Source: JBFFXF01 sp041569895
GTDB taxonomy: Bacteria > Planctomycetota > UBA8108 > JACQVS01
Reading direction: 5' to 3'
Length of the DNA stretch: 63,576 nt
NCBI GenBank assembly: GCA_041569895.1
Contig: JBFFXF010000002.1
Span: 1-63,576, forward strand
In this document: positions 44,739-54,381 of the stretch, one piece after another
Numbering within the stretch: position 1 is the first letter of the stretch
Layout: each line of letters opens with the position of its first letter
Position numbers and translations under genes: made by a program
Notes under the pieces: model-generated
What the model was told of the DNA's origin: nothing
Seen by the model: the letters and a program-made list of their open reading frames with translations, nothing else
Database searches by the model: none

Positions 44739-45012
44739 AAAGATCCCGTCCCCGTCCCCGTCCCCGTTCCCGTCCCCGTTCCCGTTCCCGTTCCCGTTCC
44801 CGTGCCCGTGCCCGGTCCCGTGCCCGGTCCCGCCGACGCTCCGAAGAACATCCACAGATTACGCACATTGCGCAGATAAAGGAAAGCCGTTCGCACCGAC
44901 TCGGCGTCTGTGTCAGAATCGGTATCTGTCATCGGTATCTGTCATCGGAATCGGAGTCGGAATCGGACTCGGAATCGGAATCGGAATCGAGGACGAGGAC
45001 GAGGACGAGAGG
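44739..45012 (+). repeat. Composite intergenic repeat (forward)
   Basis: Fills the 317-bp gap 44730-45046. CCCGTN array 44744-44833 (the longest in the window, about 15 units); ACAGATTACGCACATTGCGCAGAT 44854-44877; TCGGTATCTGTCATCGG and TCGGAA units 44918-44988; CGAGGACGAGGACGAGG 44988-45011. The (GAGGAC)n end lies 35 nt before the next ATG. Confidence 0.9.
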
Positions 45013-45046
45013 CGCCGGACACTCGCATGCATCGCGGTACTTTCTC

Positions 45047-46084
45047 ATGAAACCCACACCACTCATCATCCTCACCATCCTCGCCCTCCCCATCGCTCTC
45101 CCCGCCGATGACCGTCCCCTGCGGGCCGGCATGATCGGGCTCGACACCTCGCACGTCATCGCCTTCACGAAAGTCTTCAACGCCCCCGACGCCACCGGGC
45201 CGCTCGCGTCGGTGCGGGTGGTCGCCGGGTTTCCCGGTGGCACGGACATCCCCGCCAGCCGCGATCGCGTCGCCGGGTTCACGACGCAGCTGCGCGACAT
45301 GGGGGTGACCATCTGCGAGAGCATCCCGGCGCTCCTCGCGCAGGTCGACGTCGTGCTCGTCGAGAGCGTCGACGGCCGGCCGCACCTCGAGCAGGTCGCG
45401 CCGGTCTTCCGCGCCGGCAAGCGCGTCTTCATCGACAAGCCGCTCGCCGGCTCGCTCGCCGACGCGGTGGCGATCGCCGAGCTCGGCAAGCGACACGGCG
45501 TGCCGTGGTTCTCGAGCTCCTCCCTGCGATTCGCTCCGGGAGTGATCGGCATGCGCCTCGAGAGCGAGCGCACCGGGCGGGTGATGGGTTGCGACGCGTG
45601 GGGGCCGTGCTCGCTCGAGCCGACGCACCCCGATCTCTTCTGGTACGGCGTCCACGGCGTCGAGATCCTCTTCACCATCATGGGGCCGGGGTGCGAGATC
45701 GTGTCGCGCGCGCACACGCCGGGCACCGATCTCGTCACCGGGATCTGGAGCGACGGTCGCATCGGCACGTTCCGCGGCATCCGCAGCGGCAAGGGAGGCT
45801 ACGGCGCGATGGTGTTCGGCGCGCGGGCGATCGCGCCGGCCGGCGAGTACCAGGGCTACCGGCCACTCTGCGAGGAGATCGCCAAGTTCTTCCTCGGTGG
45901 GCCACCGCCGGTCTCGCCCGAGGAGACCATCGAGATCTTCGCCTTCATGGAGGCGGCCGACGAGAGCAAGCGGCGTGGCGGCGGGCCGGTCCGCGTCGCC
46001 GACGTCCTCGAGCGGGCGCGCGCGCAGGCGGCGGTGCGGCTGCGGCGGTTCGGCGGGACTCCCAGGCGCGAGGGCGATTCCTGA
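45047..46084 (+). CDS. Exported Gfo/Idh/MocA-family oxidoreductase
   Basis: 345 residues from ATG 45047, where a signal peptide begins (LIILTILALPIALPADD). Rossmann-type N-terminus (LRAGMIGLDTSHVIAF, then VRVVAGFPGG), VDVVLVESVDGRPHLEQV, and the family EKP-type motif as KRVFIDKPLAGSLADAVA, followed by the C-terminal alpha/beta domain (HGVEILFTIMG, TGIWSDGRIGTFRG). The usual GxGxxG dinucleotide loop is GLDTSH, so NAD(P) binding may be altered. Planctomycetes carry many exported members of this family with unknown substrates. It ends 6 bp before the convergent TolC-like gene. Confidence 0.88.
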   Translation: MKPTPLIILTILALPIALPADDRPLRAGMIGLDTSHVIAFTKVFNAPDATGPLASVRVVAGFPGGTDIPASRDRVAGFTTQLRDMGVTICESIPALLAQVDVVLVESVDGRPHLEQVAPVFRAGKRVFIDKPLAGSLADAVAIAELGKRHGVPWFSSSSLRFAPGVIGMRLESERTGRVMGCDAWGPCSLEPTHPDLFWYGVHGVEILFTIMGPGCEIVSRAHTPGTDLVTGIWSDGRIGTFRGIRSGKGGYGAMVFGARAIAPAGEYQGYRPLCEEIAKFFLGGPPPVSPEETIEIFAFMEAADESKRRGGGPVRVADVLERARAQAAVRLRRFGGTPRREGDS

Positions 46085-46090
46085 CCGGGC

Positions 46091-47722
46091 TCACTCGTCG
46101 CCGAGATCGAGCCCGACAATGTCGTAGATGAGGCCCGTCGCGCCCATCAGCCGGCGCTCGCGGTTGCCGGTGTTGTAGAGGTTCGAGGCGAGCGTCGACT
46201 CCGTGCTCGCCAGGTTGGCGCGCGCCTCGAGCAGCTGGTTGACGTTGACCTCGCTCCGAAAGTACTGCTCGAGGCGCTGGCGATACACCGCCGCCGATTG
46301 CGCGATCGTCTCGACGAGCTTTCCGTGGTTCGCGTCGTTGTCGATCAGGCCCTGCGTCTCGGTGACGATGCGCCGGCGCATCAGGGTCTCCTCCGCCTCG
46401 AGTCTCGCCCTGAACTGGCGGATCTCGGCCTCGGCCTTGAAGCGCGTCGCGTTGAGTACGTGCTGGTCGTTCAGGCGCACCGTGACGCCACCGCCGACGA
46501 TCCACCCGTCGAGCCGATCGTCGAAGGTCTCCGATCCCACCGGGAAGAGCGTGCCCTCGAAGAACGTCGTCACGTCATATCGTCCCCGCAGCGCCTGCCG
46601 GCGCTGGAGCTCGGCGTTCTCGATGGCGTCGTTGAGGACGGTGAAGGTCGGGTTGTTCTCCCGGGCGCGTCGGATGAGCTCCCGCATCTTCTCGGGATCC
46701 TGCGCCTGGACGGCGTACTCGCTCAGACGGTAGGGCGGCGGCGGATCGATGGTGTGCTCCGCGTCGAGACCGATGCCGAGCTCGGCGAGCAGGTAAGTCA
46801 GGTATTCCTTGCGGTTCGACTCGTACTGGTTGCGCGTGGTTTCGGCCGTGTTGCGCGTCGACTCGACACGTCCGCGGTCCTCCTCGCGCAGCCGGTTATC
46901 GTCGACGAGCTCCTGGAGGTCACTGACGTATCGGGAGTAGATCTCGACAAGACGGTCGTAGTAGACGTAGAGGATGTAGTAGCTCAGCGCGTTGTCGACG
47001 TAGTCGCGGTAGGCGTCGAGGTAGTCGAGCTGCGCGCGCCGCGCCGTCGACTCCTGGAACGCCTGCGCGATGACGCGGTCCTGGCGGCGACGCGAGCCGA
47101 AGAACGGCTTCTCGACGCGCCCGCGCACGAGAACACCGCTCCCCTCCTCGCGGTCGTTGAGGTCGTCGAAGTGAAAGTTCGAATACGCGCCGCCGCTCTC
47201 GAGCGCCAGCAGCCCTCCCTCGAACGTCTCCTTCTCGATGCCGATCACCGCCTCCATCGTCGTTCCGAAGGCCCCGTCGCGGTTCGGGAAGTCGGCGAGA
47301 TCGGCGCGCGTCTCGACGAACGGCTCGAGCCGGCTGAGGTTGGTGCGGAACTCGTCGAGACCGTGCGCCGCCGCGATCATCTCCTCGCGCGCAGCCCGGA
47401 CGCGCGGGCTCCGTGCGTGGACGATGCGGACGATGTTCTCGAGGTTGATGCGGTAGGGGGGCGAGAACACGCCGGGGACGAGCGCATCGCCCGTCGTCTC
47501 GGTCTCCGCGGATCCATCGCGCGGTGGTCTCGGCGGACCGGTCTCTCCGCGCGCTTCGGCGGATCCCTCCGTGGCCCCGACGTCCATGCCCGTGCCGGCG
47601 ACGTCGCCCGTGCCACTCGTCGCGTCCGGATCGCCGTCCGGTGTCGGCGTCGGCATCGCACAGCCGGCGAGCGCGTGCAGGAGAATCGTCGTCGCCAGCC
47701 AGCCTGCGGCGGTCGTTCGCAT
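46091..47722 (-). CDS. TolC-like outer-membrane efflux lipoprotein
   Basis: 543 residues from ATG 47722, preceded by GAGGAGGAAC. A lipoprotein signal with lipobox LLHALAGC is followed by a Thr/Gly/Asp-rich linker (about 20-85), then the OEP/TolC helical domain with long coiled-coil stretches (RLREEDRGRVESTRNTAETTRNQYESNRKEYL; RFKAEAEIRQFRARLEAEETLMRRRI) and RSEVNVNQLLEARANLASTES near the end. Expected to be a trimeric outer-membrane channel of a tripartite exporter or a related lipoprotein; no periplasmic adaptor or inner-membrane pump is next to it. Divergent from the ornithine-cyclodeaminase-family gene. Confidence 0.88.
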   Translation of the reverse strand: MRTTAAGWLATTILLHALAGCAMPTPTPDGDPDATSGTGDVAGTGMDVGATEGSAEARGETGPPRPPRDGSAETETTGDALVPGVFSPPYRINLENIVRIVHARSPRVRAAREEMIAAAHGLDEFRTNLSRLEPFVETRADLADFPNRDGAFGTTMEAVIGIEKETFEGGLLALESGGAYSNFHFDDLNDREEGSGVLVRGRVEKPFFGSRRRQDRVIAQAFQESTARRAQLDYLDAYRDYVDNALSYYILYVYYDRLVEIYSRYVSDLQELVDDNRLREEDRGRVESTRNTAETTRNQYESNRKEYLTYLLAELGIGLDAEHTIDPPPPYRLSEYAVQAQDPEKMRELIRRARENNPTFTVLNDAIENAELQRRQALRGRYDVTTFFEGTLFPVGSETFDDRLDGWIVGGGVTVRLNDQHVLNATRFKAEAEIRQFRARLEAEETLMRRRIVTETQGLIDNDANHGKLVETIAQSAAVYRQRLEQYFRSEVNVNQLLEARANLASTESTLASNLYNTGNRERRLMGATGLIYDIVGLDLGDE

Positions 47723-47905
47723 GTTCCTCCTCGCGCCCTCGTCCTGTCGAATCACGCAGACCGCCGAGTCTCGCATACGATCCGGGGCGTTTCAACGTCG
47801 GGTTCGATCGGTTGTAATGAGAGCCGGGCTATTCGGGTGTCGCGGCGATCGATCGGTAGGGCCACCATCCCGTCGCGAGGTTGCGAAACAGATCTCGAGA
47901 AACCG

Positions 47906-48910
47906 ATGCTGATTCTTGCCGCTGCCGATGTCCGCCAGGCGCTGCCGATGCCCGATGCGATCGCGGCGATGCGCGAGGCGTTCGCCGCGCTCGCCGGAGG
48001 GCGCGCGCGGGTCCCGATGCGCGGCGTGCTCGACGTCGAACCGTACGCGGGCACGACCCTCGTCATGCCCTCGTTCCTCGGCGGCGACGGCGACGCCACG
48101 GACGACGCGCTCGCTGTCAAGGTGGTCTCCGTGTTCCCGCGCAATCCATCGCGGGGACTGCCGCTGATCCATGCCGCGGTCGTGGTCCTCGAGCCCGACA
48201 CGGGTCGCGTGGTCGCGCTCCTCGAGGGCGGCACGCTCACCGCCATCAGGACCGGCGCGGCGTCCGGTCTGGCGACAGATCTTCTTGCCCGGTCCGACGC
48301 TCGGGCCGTCGCCATGCTCGGCTGCGGCGTCCCGGCACGAACGCAGCTCGAGGCGGTGTGCGCTGTGCGCGATGTCGGGGAGGTCCGGGTCTACGGGCCG
48401 ACCGCCGCGCATGTCGAGGAGTTCATCGCGGACGTCGCCGGGCGGGAGCGCGTGCCGGCGGACCTCCGCGCCGCGTCGCGCGCCGACGAGGCGGTCGCGC
48501 ACGCCGACATCGTCTGCGCCGCGACGACCTCCGCCGAGCCGGTCTTCGACGATGGCTCCGTGCGTCCCGGCACCCACATCAACGCTATCGGCTCGTTCCA
48601 GCCCGACGTGCGCGAGATTCCCGCCGCCACCGTCCTCCGCGCCGTCGTCGTCGTCGACGACCGCGCCGCGGCGCTCGAGGAGGCCGGCGATCTGATCCTT
48701 CCGCTCAGGGAGGGACTGATCTCGGCCACGCACATCCGGGCCGACCTCGGCGAGCTGGTCTCCGGTCGCGCGTCCGGGCGTCGCTCGGACGACGAGGTGA
48801 CGCTCTTCAAGTCGGTGGGCGTCGCGGTCCAGGACGCGGCGGCGGCGCGGGTGGCGCTTCGGCGCGCCGAGGCGCGCGGGCTCGGCCACCGCGCCGCGCT
48901 CGAGTCATAG
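47906..48910 (+). CDS. Ornithine cyclodeaminase/mu-crystallin family protein
   Basis: 334 residues, normal family length. Substrate-side ADVRQALPMPDAIAAMREAF, LAVKVVSVFPRNPSRGLPLIHAAVVV, EGGTLTAIRTGAASGLAT, Rossmann motif AMLGCGVPARTQLEAVCAV, ADIVCAATTSAEPVF and HINAIGSFQPDVREI match the family. It may act as an ornithine, alanine or ketimine/imine-type NAD(P)-dependent enzyme. The Rossmann glycines are G-C-G-V-P-A rather than GxGxxA with Gln. No metabolic neighbour narrows the substrate. Confidence 0.9.
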   Translation: MLILAAADVRQALPMPDAIAAMREAFAALAGGRARVPMRGVLDVEPYAGTTLVMPSFLGGDGDATDDALAVKVVSVFPRNPSRGLPLIHAAVVVLEPDTGRVVALLEGGTLTAIRTGAASGLATDLLARSDARAVAMLGCGVPARTQLEAVCAVRDVGEVRVYGPTAAHVEEFIADVAGRERVPADLRAASRADEAVAHADIVCAATTSAEPVFDDGSVRPGTHINAIGSFQPDVREIPAATVLRAVVVVDDRAAALEEAGDLILPLREGLISATHIRADLGELVSGRASGRRSDDEVTLFKSVGVAVQDAAAARVALRRAEARGLGHRAALES

Positions 48911-48953
48911 CACGCCTCGCGACACGCCGGCGGCACGGTACCGGGCGCTCCGG

Positions 48954-51900
48954 CTACTCCTCGGCGCAGACCGACGGGCACCCGAGCACCGGCACGCAGT
49001 CCGTCCCGAGCGCCGGTGGGTCGCCGCGCAGGAAGAGGTAGTTCAGCAGGGAGACGGCGTCGGCGAGATTGACGTCGCGGTTGCCGTCGATATCGAGCAT
49101 CTTCGTGTTTCCGGCGCTCTCGAGCGAGCCCTCGCACGGCAGGCGGTCATGCCGTCCGCCGAAGAGGATGCCGAGGATGAGCACGCCGTCGGTGACGTTC
49201 AGGACGCCGCTCTGGTCGACGTCGCCGGGCACCTGCAATCCGGGAAGCACCTCGACGTCCGCGCGACCGGGCGACCCGTGCACCGCGATGCTCGGCCTCC
49301 AGCTCGTCGCCTCGCCGAGCAGCTCGCGGTCGATCTCCGGATCGACCAGCACGAGCGAGTGTCCGTTGCCGTCGGTCTCGGGATACCAGTCGTCGTCGTA
49401 GCGGAACCGCGCGTAGGGGTACTCCGGAATCGCCGCATCGATCGGGCCCTCGAGCTCGATCAACTCACCGTTGTCGCTCAGCGAGCCCGAGAACTCGCCG
49501 AGGATCGTCATGCCGTCGCCGTGCAGCGAGACGAACGCCTCGCGATTGGCCACGATCACGCCGTACTCGCGCGGACCGAGCACGGGCGCGTCGTTGGGGT
49601 TGAACCGGAAGGTGACGCCGCGCGCGAACCGCACGTCCGCGAGTGACACCACCTGGTCGCTCGCGTTGTGCAGCTCGATGAACTCGAACTCCCGCGATCG
49701 GAACGGACTCTCGGGCGGCGGCTCGGGAGGATTGTACATCAGCTCGGTGATGAGGATCGGCGGCAGCTTCTCGAGGAAGATCGCCTCGGCGAGCCCGCCG
49801 CCGCCGAGGCCCTGGAGCAGGATGCGCGCCTTGACGACGGTGTTCCGCGTGATCATCACAGGCCCGCGGTACTCGATCGCGGTGTCGCCCTGCTGGCCCT
49901 GCCGCGAGCGCGGGTCGGACCCGTCGAGCGTGTAGAAGATCGTCGAGCCCGGCGGCCCCTCCATGGTGAGCTCGAGCCCGCCCTCGGGGATCAGACCGCC
50001 GTCAGGCGAGAGGACCGGAGCCGGCACCAGCTGGCTGTCCATCCAGAGGACGCGACCGATGAGCCAGTCCTTCATCAGTTCGACCTCTTCGTTGAAGGTG
50101 CGCGCCAGCGGGTTGGGGTTCGGCCAGAGGTAGCGGCCCAGGATGCGCCACTTCTGGAAGTTTCGCACGCTCGCCTCGCCCAGCAGCTCCGTGTGCTGAT
50201 CGATGCTTCCGATCAGCTTGTCGATCGAGAACTCGTCGGCGCGGAGCTCGATCCAGCGGTCGGAGTACGCCTTCTGGAACCCCGGATCGGCGAAGAGTCG
50301 CGGGTACCACGGGTACTGCTCCGAGCTGATCAGCCTGTAGTACCACCCATCCGACTTCCAGCCCTCGAGGTAATCGGCGTTGCGCAGCGACAGGTTGAAG
50401 TCCCAGAGAGGGCCCATGTTCAGCTTGCCGTCGCGGTCCTTGAACATGAACGTGCTCAGGCGGTAGCCATCGATGTTCTTGCAGAGCTCGGTGAGCAGGT
50501 GGTGATCGATGAACGCGCCGACGTCGATGTACTTCGCGTAGCCGTTCTCGGGATCGGCGAAATCCTGACCGGCGAGCGACCGGGCGAACTCCGTGAACCA
50601 GCCTCGCAGCCAGGCCTTCTGCTGGGCGGACGCGGATCGCGGGCCGCGCTCCTTGGGGTCGACGTAGAGCAGCGTCTGCGCCGCGAACCCCGGTCCGCCC
50701 GGAACCGCGAAACCCGAGTCGCCCGGGTCGTTGCGATCCTTCTTGAGAACGTACCCGCCGGTGACCTCGGGCTCGGCGGTCTCCGAGGGGTACAGCTTCT
50801 CGATGTCGACGCGGTTCTCGCCGAGCTTGATCTTCTCCATCAGCACGTAGACGCCCCAGTAGTGCGCCATGCCGATCTTCGGCGAGCGCCGCTCGTTGAG
50901 GAACAGCTCGCAGAAACGCGTACGCGCGGCGTAGCGGCCGATGTTGTTGCTCCACTCCATCGCGAGCACGTTGCGCATCAGCGACTTGTCCGAGTACGGC
51001 CCGTGGAGCACCCAGTCCGACTCCGCCGGCATGCCGAGGAGCGACGCGTCCTCGTCGTTTCCCCGCGCGTCCCAGATCTCGAGGCCGTAGTTCCCCTTCG
51101 GCCAGCCGGATGAGCTCGATCCGCGGCGCTTCATGCCTGCCGGGCCGATGTACCCCGGTGTGTCGACGATCCCCGTGCGCCCGCCCGCGGTCTCGATCGT
51201 GGCGACGTAGGCCGGAATGAAGGAGCTGCCGTTGGGCGCGCCGAACGGGTTGGCGATGACGATCGGCAGGTTCGAGTCGAAGTCGGCGGCGTTCTGGTCG
51301 ATGGCGATATAGGTGAGCGTCAGCGTCGGGCTCGGGACGCGGTCGGGTTGAAACGCACGCGCCCGGACGACACTGGTCACGTCGATCGGGATCGGATCGG
51401 TGAAGACCGTCGAGTCCTCCGTCGGCTGGCCGCCGTTGACCGTGTACCGGATGACCGCACCGGCCGCGTCGACGGAGAAGCCGAGATCGAAAGCCTCCAC
51501 GAACGTGCCGCTCGACTGCGACGGGACGGGCGCCGGGACGACACCCGGGAAACCCTGAGACCGGTTCGGCAGGCCCGGCGTCGACTCGGTGAAAAAGAGG
51601 GGCGCGTCGCGGGCGACCGAGAGTATGCGATCCGATCGAATCGACGGAGCGAGCAGGAAATCGCCGTTCGACGTCGTGAAGTTGAGCCCGTGAAACGCCA
51701 GCACGTTGTCACCCTCGCGCAGCAGCTCCCCGTGGCGCGAGATGTTGAACTCCACCTCGTTCGGCGCGGTGTTGTTGCTGGACGTCGCCCTCGAGTCGAA
51801 CGCCAGCTCGTCCGGCGCGTTGAAGCGCTCGATCTCGACTCCGTTGAGATAGGCGACGAAGCCGTCCTCGAATCGCATCGTCAGCATCAGCATGTCGAAC

Positions 51901-52604
51901 TCGACCGGGCCGTCGATCCGGAACGGCACGCGGATGAAGACCGACGAGTTGACGCGGTGCATGTCGGCCTCGATGTCGGTCGAGATGAACTCGTCGTACG
52001 GACTCTCGTCCCTGCGGTCGAAGCCGATCCCGATGGTCGCGGGCTTCCAGCCGGCGTCGTCGAAGTCGATCGCGGTCCACTCGGTGCCGAGAGCGTCGCT
52101 GTCCGGGACCAGGTAGCGCGCCCCGGCGCCCGGACCGAGCAGGTCCCTGGAGTCGGTCTCCATCGTGAAGCCGTACGAGACATCCGTCGGCTGCGCCGGC
52201 AACGACGGCCGGAACTCCGATGCGACCGAACCGTCGGCACGGATGAGCGCGAGGTACTCGCCGCCGCTCGACAGCCTGAAGTTGGTGTGCAGCTCGCCCT
52301 CGGTCCGCCTGCGGTCCTTGCCGGAGGCGAAGACGAGGAGAAACTCGCCCGGGAAGATCGTCCGCGCCGGAAACCGCCACTTCGCGCGGTCGGCGGGATC
52401 GTCCGTCAGCCGCCAGCTCTCGAGGCTGACCGGCTCGGCCGCGGCGTTGAAGAGCTCGATCCAGTCAGGACTGCGGTCGTCCTCGTCGACGAGCGTCAGG
52501 TCGTTCGACGACATCAGCTCAGTGATCACGACGTCCTGCGCCCGTCCCGGCGACAGCACGAGAACGAACACCGCGACAAGCCACCATGCGCTTCTGGGAT
52601 TCAT
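48954..52604 (-). CDS. Secreted CotH-kinase-family protein with lamin-tail, chitobiase-type and dockerin domains
   Basis: 1216 residues with signal peptide 1-22. Approximate order: lamin-tail domain 23-150 (VVITELMSSNDLTLVDED, DWIELFNAAAEPVSLESWRLTDD); beta-sandwich 150-330; Fn3/chitobiase C-terminal-type region 350-450; CotH domain 480-800 (YWGVYVLMEKIKLGENRVDI, GGYVLKKDRN, HHLLTELCKNIDGYRLSTFMFKD, MGPLWDFNLSLRNAD); chitobiase C-terminal-like 860-930 (STIFYTLDGSDPR); second lamin-tail domain 940-1100; dockerin repeats 1125-1195 (VDQSGVLNVTD, IDGNRDVNLAD). CotH members are protein kinases acting on secreted proteins in spore-formers; here the canonical WDxD is WDFN, so activity is uncertain. 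Convergent with the ornithine-cyclodeaminase-family gene. Confidence 0.92.
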   Translation of the reverse strand: MNPRSAWWLVAVFVLVLSPGRAQDVVITELMSSNDLTLVDEDDRSPDWIELFNAAAEPVSLESWRLTDDPADRAKWRFPARTIFPGEFLLVFASGKDRRRTEGELHTNFRLSSGGEYLALIRADGSVASEFRPSLPAQPTDVSYGFTMETDSRDLLGPGAGARYLVPDSDALGTEWTAIDFDDAGWKPATIGIGFDRRDESPYDEFISTDIEADMHRVNSSVFIRVPFRIDGPVEFDMLMLTMRFEDGFVAYLNGVEIERFNAPDELAFDSRATSSNNTAPNEVEFNISRHGELLREGDNVLAFHGLNFTTSNGDFLLAPSIRSDRILSVARDAPLFFTESTPGLPNRSQGFPGVVPAPVPSQSSGTFVEAFDLGFSVDAAGAVIRYTVNGGQPTEDSTVFTDPIPIDVTSVVRARAFQPDRVPSPTLTLTYIAIDQNAADFDSNLPIVIANPFGAPNGSSFIPAYVATIETAGGRTGIVDTPGYIGPAGMKRRGSSSSGWPKGNYGLEIWDARGNDEDASLLGMPAESDWVLHGPYSDKSLMRNVLAMEWSNNIGRYAARTRFCELFLNERRSPKIGMAHYWGVYVLMEKIKLGENRVDIEKLYPSETAEPEVTGGYVLKKDRNDPGDSGFAVPGGPGFAAQTLLYVDPKERGPRSASAQQKAWLRGWFTEFARSLAGQDFADPENGYAKYIDVGAFIDHHLLTELCKNIDGYRLSTFMFKDRDGKLNMGPLWDFNLSLRNADYLEGWKSDGWYYRLISSEQYPWYPRLFADPGFQKAYSDRWIELRADEFSIDKLIGSIDQHTELLGEASVRNFQKWRILGRYLWPNPNPLARTFNEEVELMKDWLIGRVLWMDSQLVPAPVLSPDGGLIPEGGLELTMEGPPGSTIFYTLDGSDPRSRQGQQGDTAIEYRGPVMITRNTVVKARILLQGLGGGGLAEAIFLEKLPPILITELMYNPPEPPPESPFRSREFEFIELHNASDQVVSLADVRFARGVTFRFNPNDAPVLGPREYGVIVANREAFVSLHGDGMTILGEFSGSLSDNGELIELEGPIDAAIPEYPYARFRYDDDWYPETDGNGHSLVLVDPEIDRELLGEATSWRPSIAVHGSPGRADVEVLPGLQVPGDVDQSGVLNVTDGVLILGILFGGRHDRLPCEGSLESAGNTKMLDIDGNRDVNLADAVSLLNYLFLRGDPPALGTDCVPVLGCPSVCAEE

Positions 52605-52720
52605 GAGACCCGTACCCGGTTTGCAGCGGCCGGTCGTCGGCCGCGGATTATCTCGACAGCACCCCCCGCAGCGACATGATACGTGTCGGCGGCACGTCTC
52701 TCAAGGGGATCCTGTGCTCC

Positions 52721-53151
52721 GATCCCGGTCCCGGACCCGTGCCCGATGAGGCAGCTCGACGCCGCTGGCGAGTTTTGACGGCAGACAACGGCAAGGAAGG
52801 CAGGAAGGCAGGAACGCAGGAAGAGAGAGACTGGAGAAGCGCATCCCACAGCGCGGAAGCGCGGTCGACGAACGACGAGGACGGGAACGCAGATTGCGCA
52901 GATTGCGCAGATTGGCGCAACGGTCGACTCGAGTGAACCCATCCGAGTTCTCTGACCGCAGCATCGGAATCCGAATCGGAATCGGATCTCGGAGTCGGAT
53001 CTCGGAGTCGGAATCGGAGTCGGTGTCGGTATCGGAGTCGGTATCGGTTCTCTGTCTCTGATCTCTGTCTCTGTCCCGGACCCACTCCGACCCGAAGGTC
53101 GATCGAGGACGAGGACGAGCTCGGGAACGGGAACGGGAACGGGAACGGGAG
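52721..53151 (+). repeat. Composite intergenic repeat, full forward copy
   Basis: Occupies most of the 622-bp divergent gap 52605-53226. CCCGGTN units 52721-52747; GCAGCTCGACGCCGCTGGCGAG block 52751-52775; AAGGCAGGAA array 52789-52831; GCGCGGTCGACG plus GGGAACGCAGATTGCGCAGATT 52855-52915; TCGGAA hexamers 52964-53050; CTCTGATCTCTGTCTC 53050-53078; GAGGAC units 53103-53120; then GGGAAC units 53121-53151 leading into the next gene's leader. Linker words match copy 2 at 8379-8815 module for module. Confidence 0.9.
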
Positions 53152-53226
53152 GTGTGGAGACTTTCATTCATCCCCCCGATCTGCGAGCATGTTCCGGATC
53201 TGAAAGAAACTCCCGGAGGTCGACTC

Positions 53227-54381
53227 ATGCCTTCTCCGTCCGTTCTTTTTCTCGTCTCCACCGCCGCGCTCCTCGCTCCCGACGAGGTGCCCGGGCCGGT
53301 TGCGGCGTTCCTTCATGCGGCCCGTTCGGTCGGGCCCGAGGGGGCGGGCAACGTCGCTGCCGGTCGCGCGTGGCGCGAGCTCGTTGGCGCCGTCGGCGCG
53401 GATGCCGTGCCCGCGTTGCTCGCCGGTCTCGATGGCGCGTCTCCGGTCGCAGCGAACTGGATCCGCAGCGCGGTGGACGCCGTCGCGGGGCGCGGCATCG
53501 CGAAGGGGCAAGCGCTTCCGCGCGAGCGCCTCGAGAAGTTCCTGCTCGATCGCAGTCACGATCCTCGCGCCCGGCGCCTGGCGTGGGAGCTCCTCGTTCG
53601 CGTCGAGCCGGCGGCGCGGGAGCGTCTCGTCGCCGGAATGCTCGACGACCCCAGCGTCGAGCTGCGTCGTGAGGCGGTCGCGCGTCTCGTGAGGCAGGCC
53701 GAGGCGGCTGGCGATGGCGACGACGCGACGCGGGCGCGGTCGATCTACCGCAAGGCGCTCACCGCGTCGCGCGACGTCGATCAGATCAACGAGATCGCCA
53801 GACGGCTGCGCGACCTCGGCGAGGAGGTCGATCTGGTGCGTCACTTCGGTTTCCTGACGCGGTGGAGCCTCATCGGTCCCTTCGACAACAGCGAGCGATC
53901 CGGTTTCGACGCGGTCTTTCCGCCGGAGCGTGGCGTCGACCTCGACGCGGCGTGCGAGGGGCTCGACGGGCCGGCGCGCTGGACCGAGCATGTCTCGACG
54001 CACGAGCTCGGCATCGTCGATCTCAATCGCGCCATCGCGCACCGCAAGGAGGTCACCGCGTACGCTCATACCCCGTTCACGAGCGAGCGGGAGCGGGACG
54101 TCGACTTTCGTCTGGCGACGGTCAACGCCTTCAAGCTGTGGCTGAACGGCGAGCTGATCTTCGCGCGCAACGAGTACCACCACGGCACGGAGCTCGACCA
54201 CTACCGGGCCCGGGGGCGCCTCCGGGCCGGCCGCAACGACATCCTGCTGAAGGTCCTCCAGAACGAGCAAACGCAGGACTGGGCGGACCACTGGCGATTT
54301 CAGATCCGCGTGTGCGACGCGACCGGGACCGCGGTGCTGTCCGCGGACGGCGAGAGCGCGGCGGCGGGAGGGTCGCGATGA
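53227..54381 (+). CDS. Secreted hypothetical protein with HEAT-like N-terminal half
   Basis: 384 residues from ATG 53227 (GGAGG 8 nt upstream); a short signal-like stretch PSVLFLVSTAALL follows. Residues 30-215 look like HEAT/ARM-type helical repeats (ARRLAWELLVRVEPAARERLVAGML, SVELRREAVARLVRQAEAA). The second half is beta-rich and includes WSLIGPFDNSERSGFDAVFPPE and VNAFKLWLNGELIFARNEYHHG, a pattern seen in exported planctomycete proteins that resemble a carbohydrate-binding sandwich. No catalytic motif. ATGA overlap with the following PQQ-like gene implies the two products act together. Confidence 0.8.
   Translation: MPSPSVLFLVSTAALLAPDEVPGPVAAFLHAARSVGPEGAGNVAAGRAWRELVGAVGADAVPALLAGLDGASPVAANWIRSAVDAVAGRGIAKGQALPRERLEKFLLDRSHDPRARRLAWELLVRVEPAARERLVAGMLDDPSVELRREAVARLVRQAEAAGDGDDATRARSIYRKALTASRDVDQINEIARRLRDLGEEVDLVRHFGFLTRWSLIGPFDNSERSGFDAVFPPERGVDLDAACEGLDGPARWTEHVSTHELGIVDLNRAIAHRKEVTAYAHTPFTSERERDVDFRLATVNAFKLWLNGELIFARNEYHHGTELDHYRARGRLRAGRNDILLKVLQNEQTQDWADHWRFQIRVCDATGTAVLSADGESAAAGGSR

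Noticed and set aside
47780..47905. tRNA-like GGTTCGATC string near 47801
   Set aside because: No cloverleaf could be drawn around it; it lies in a divergent promoter region.
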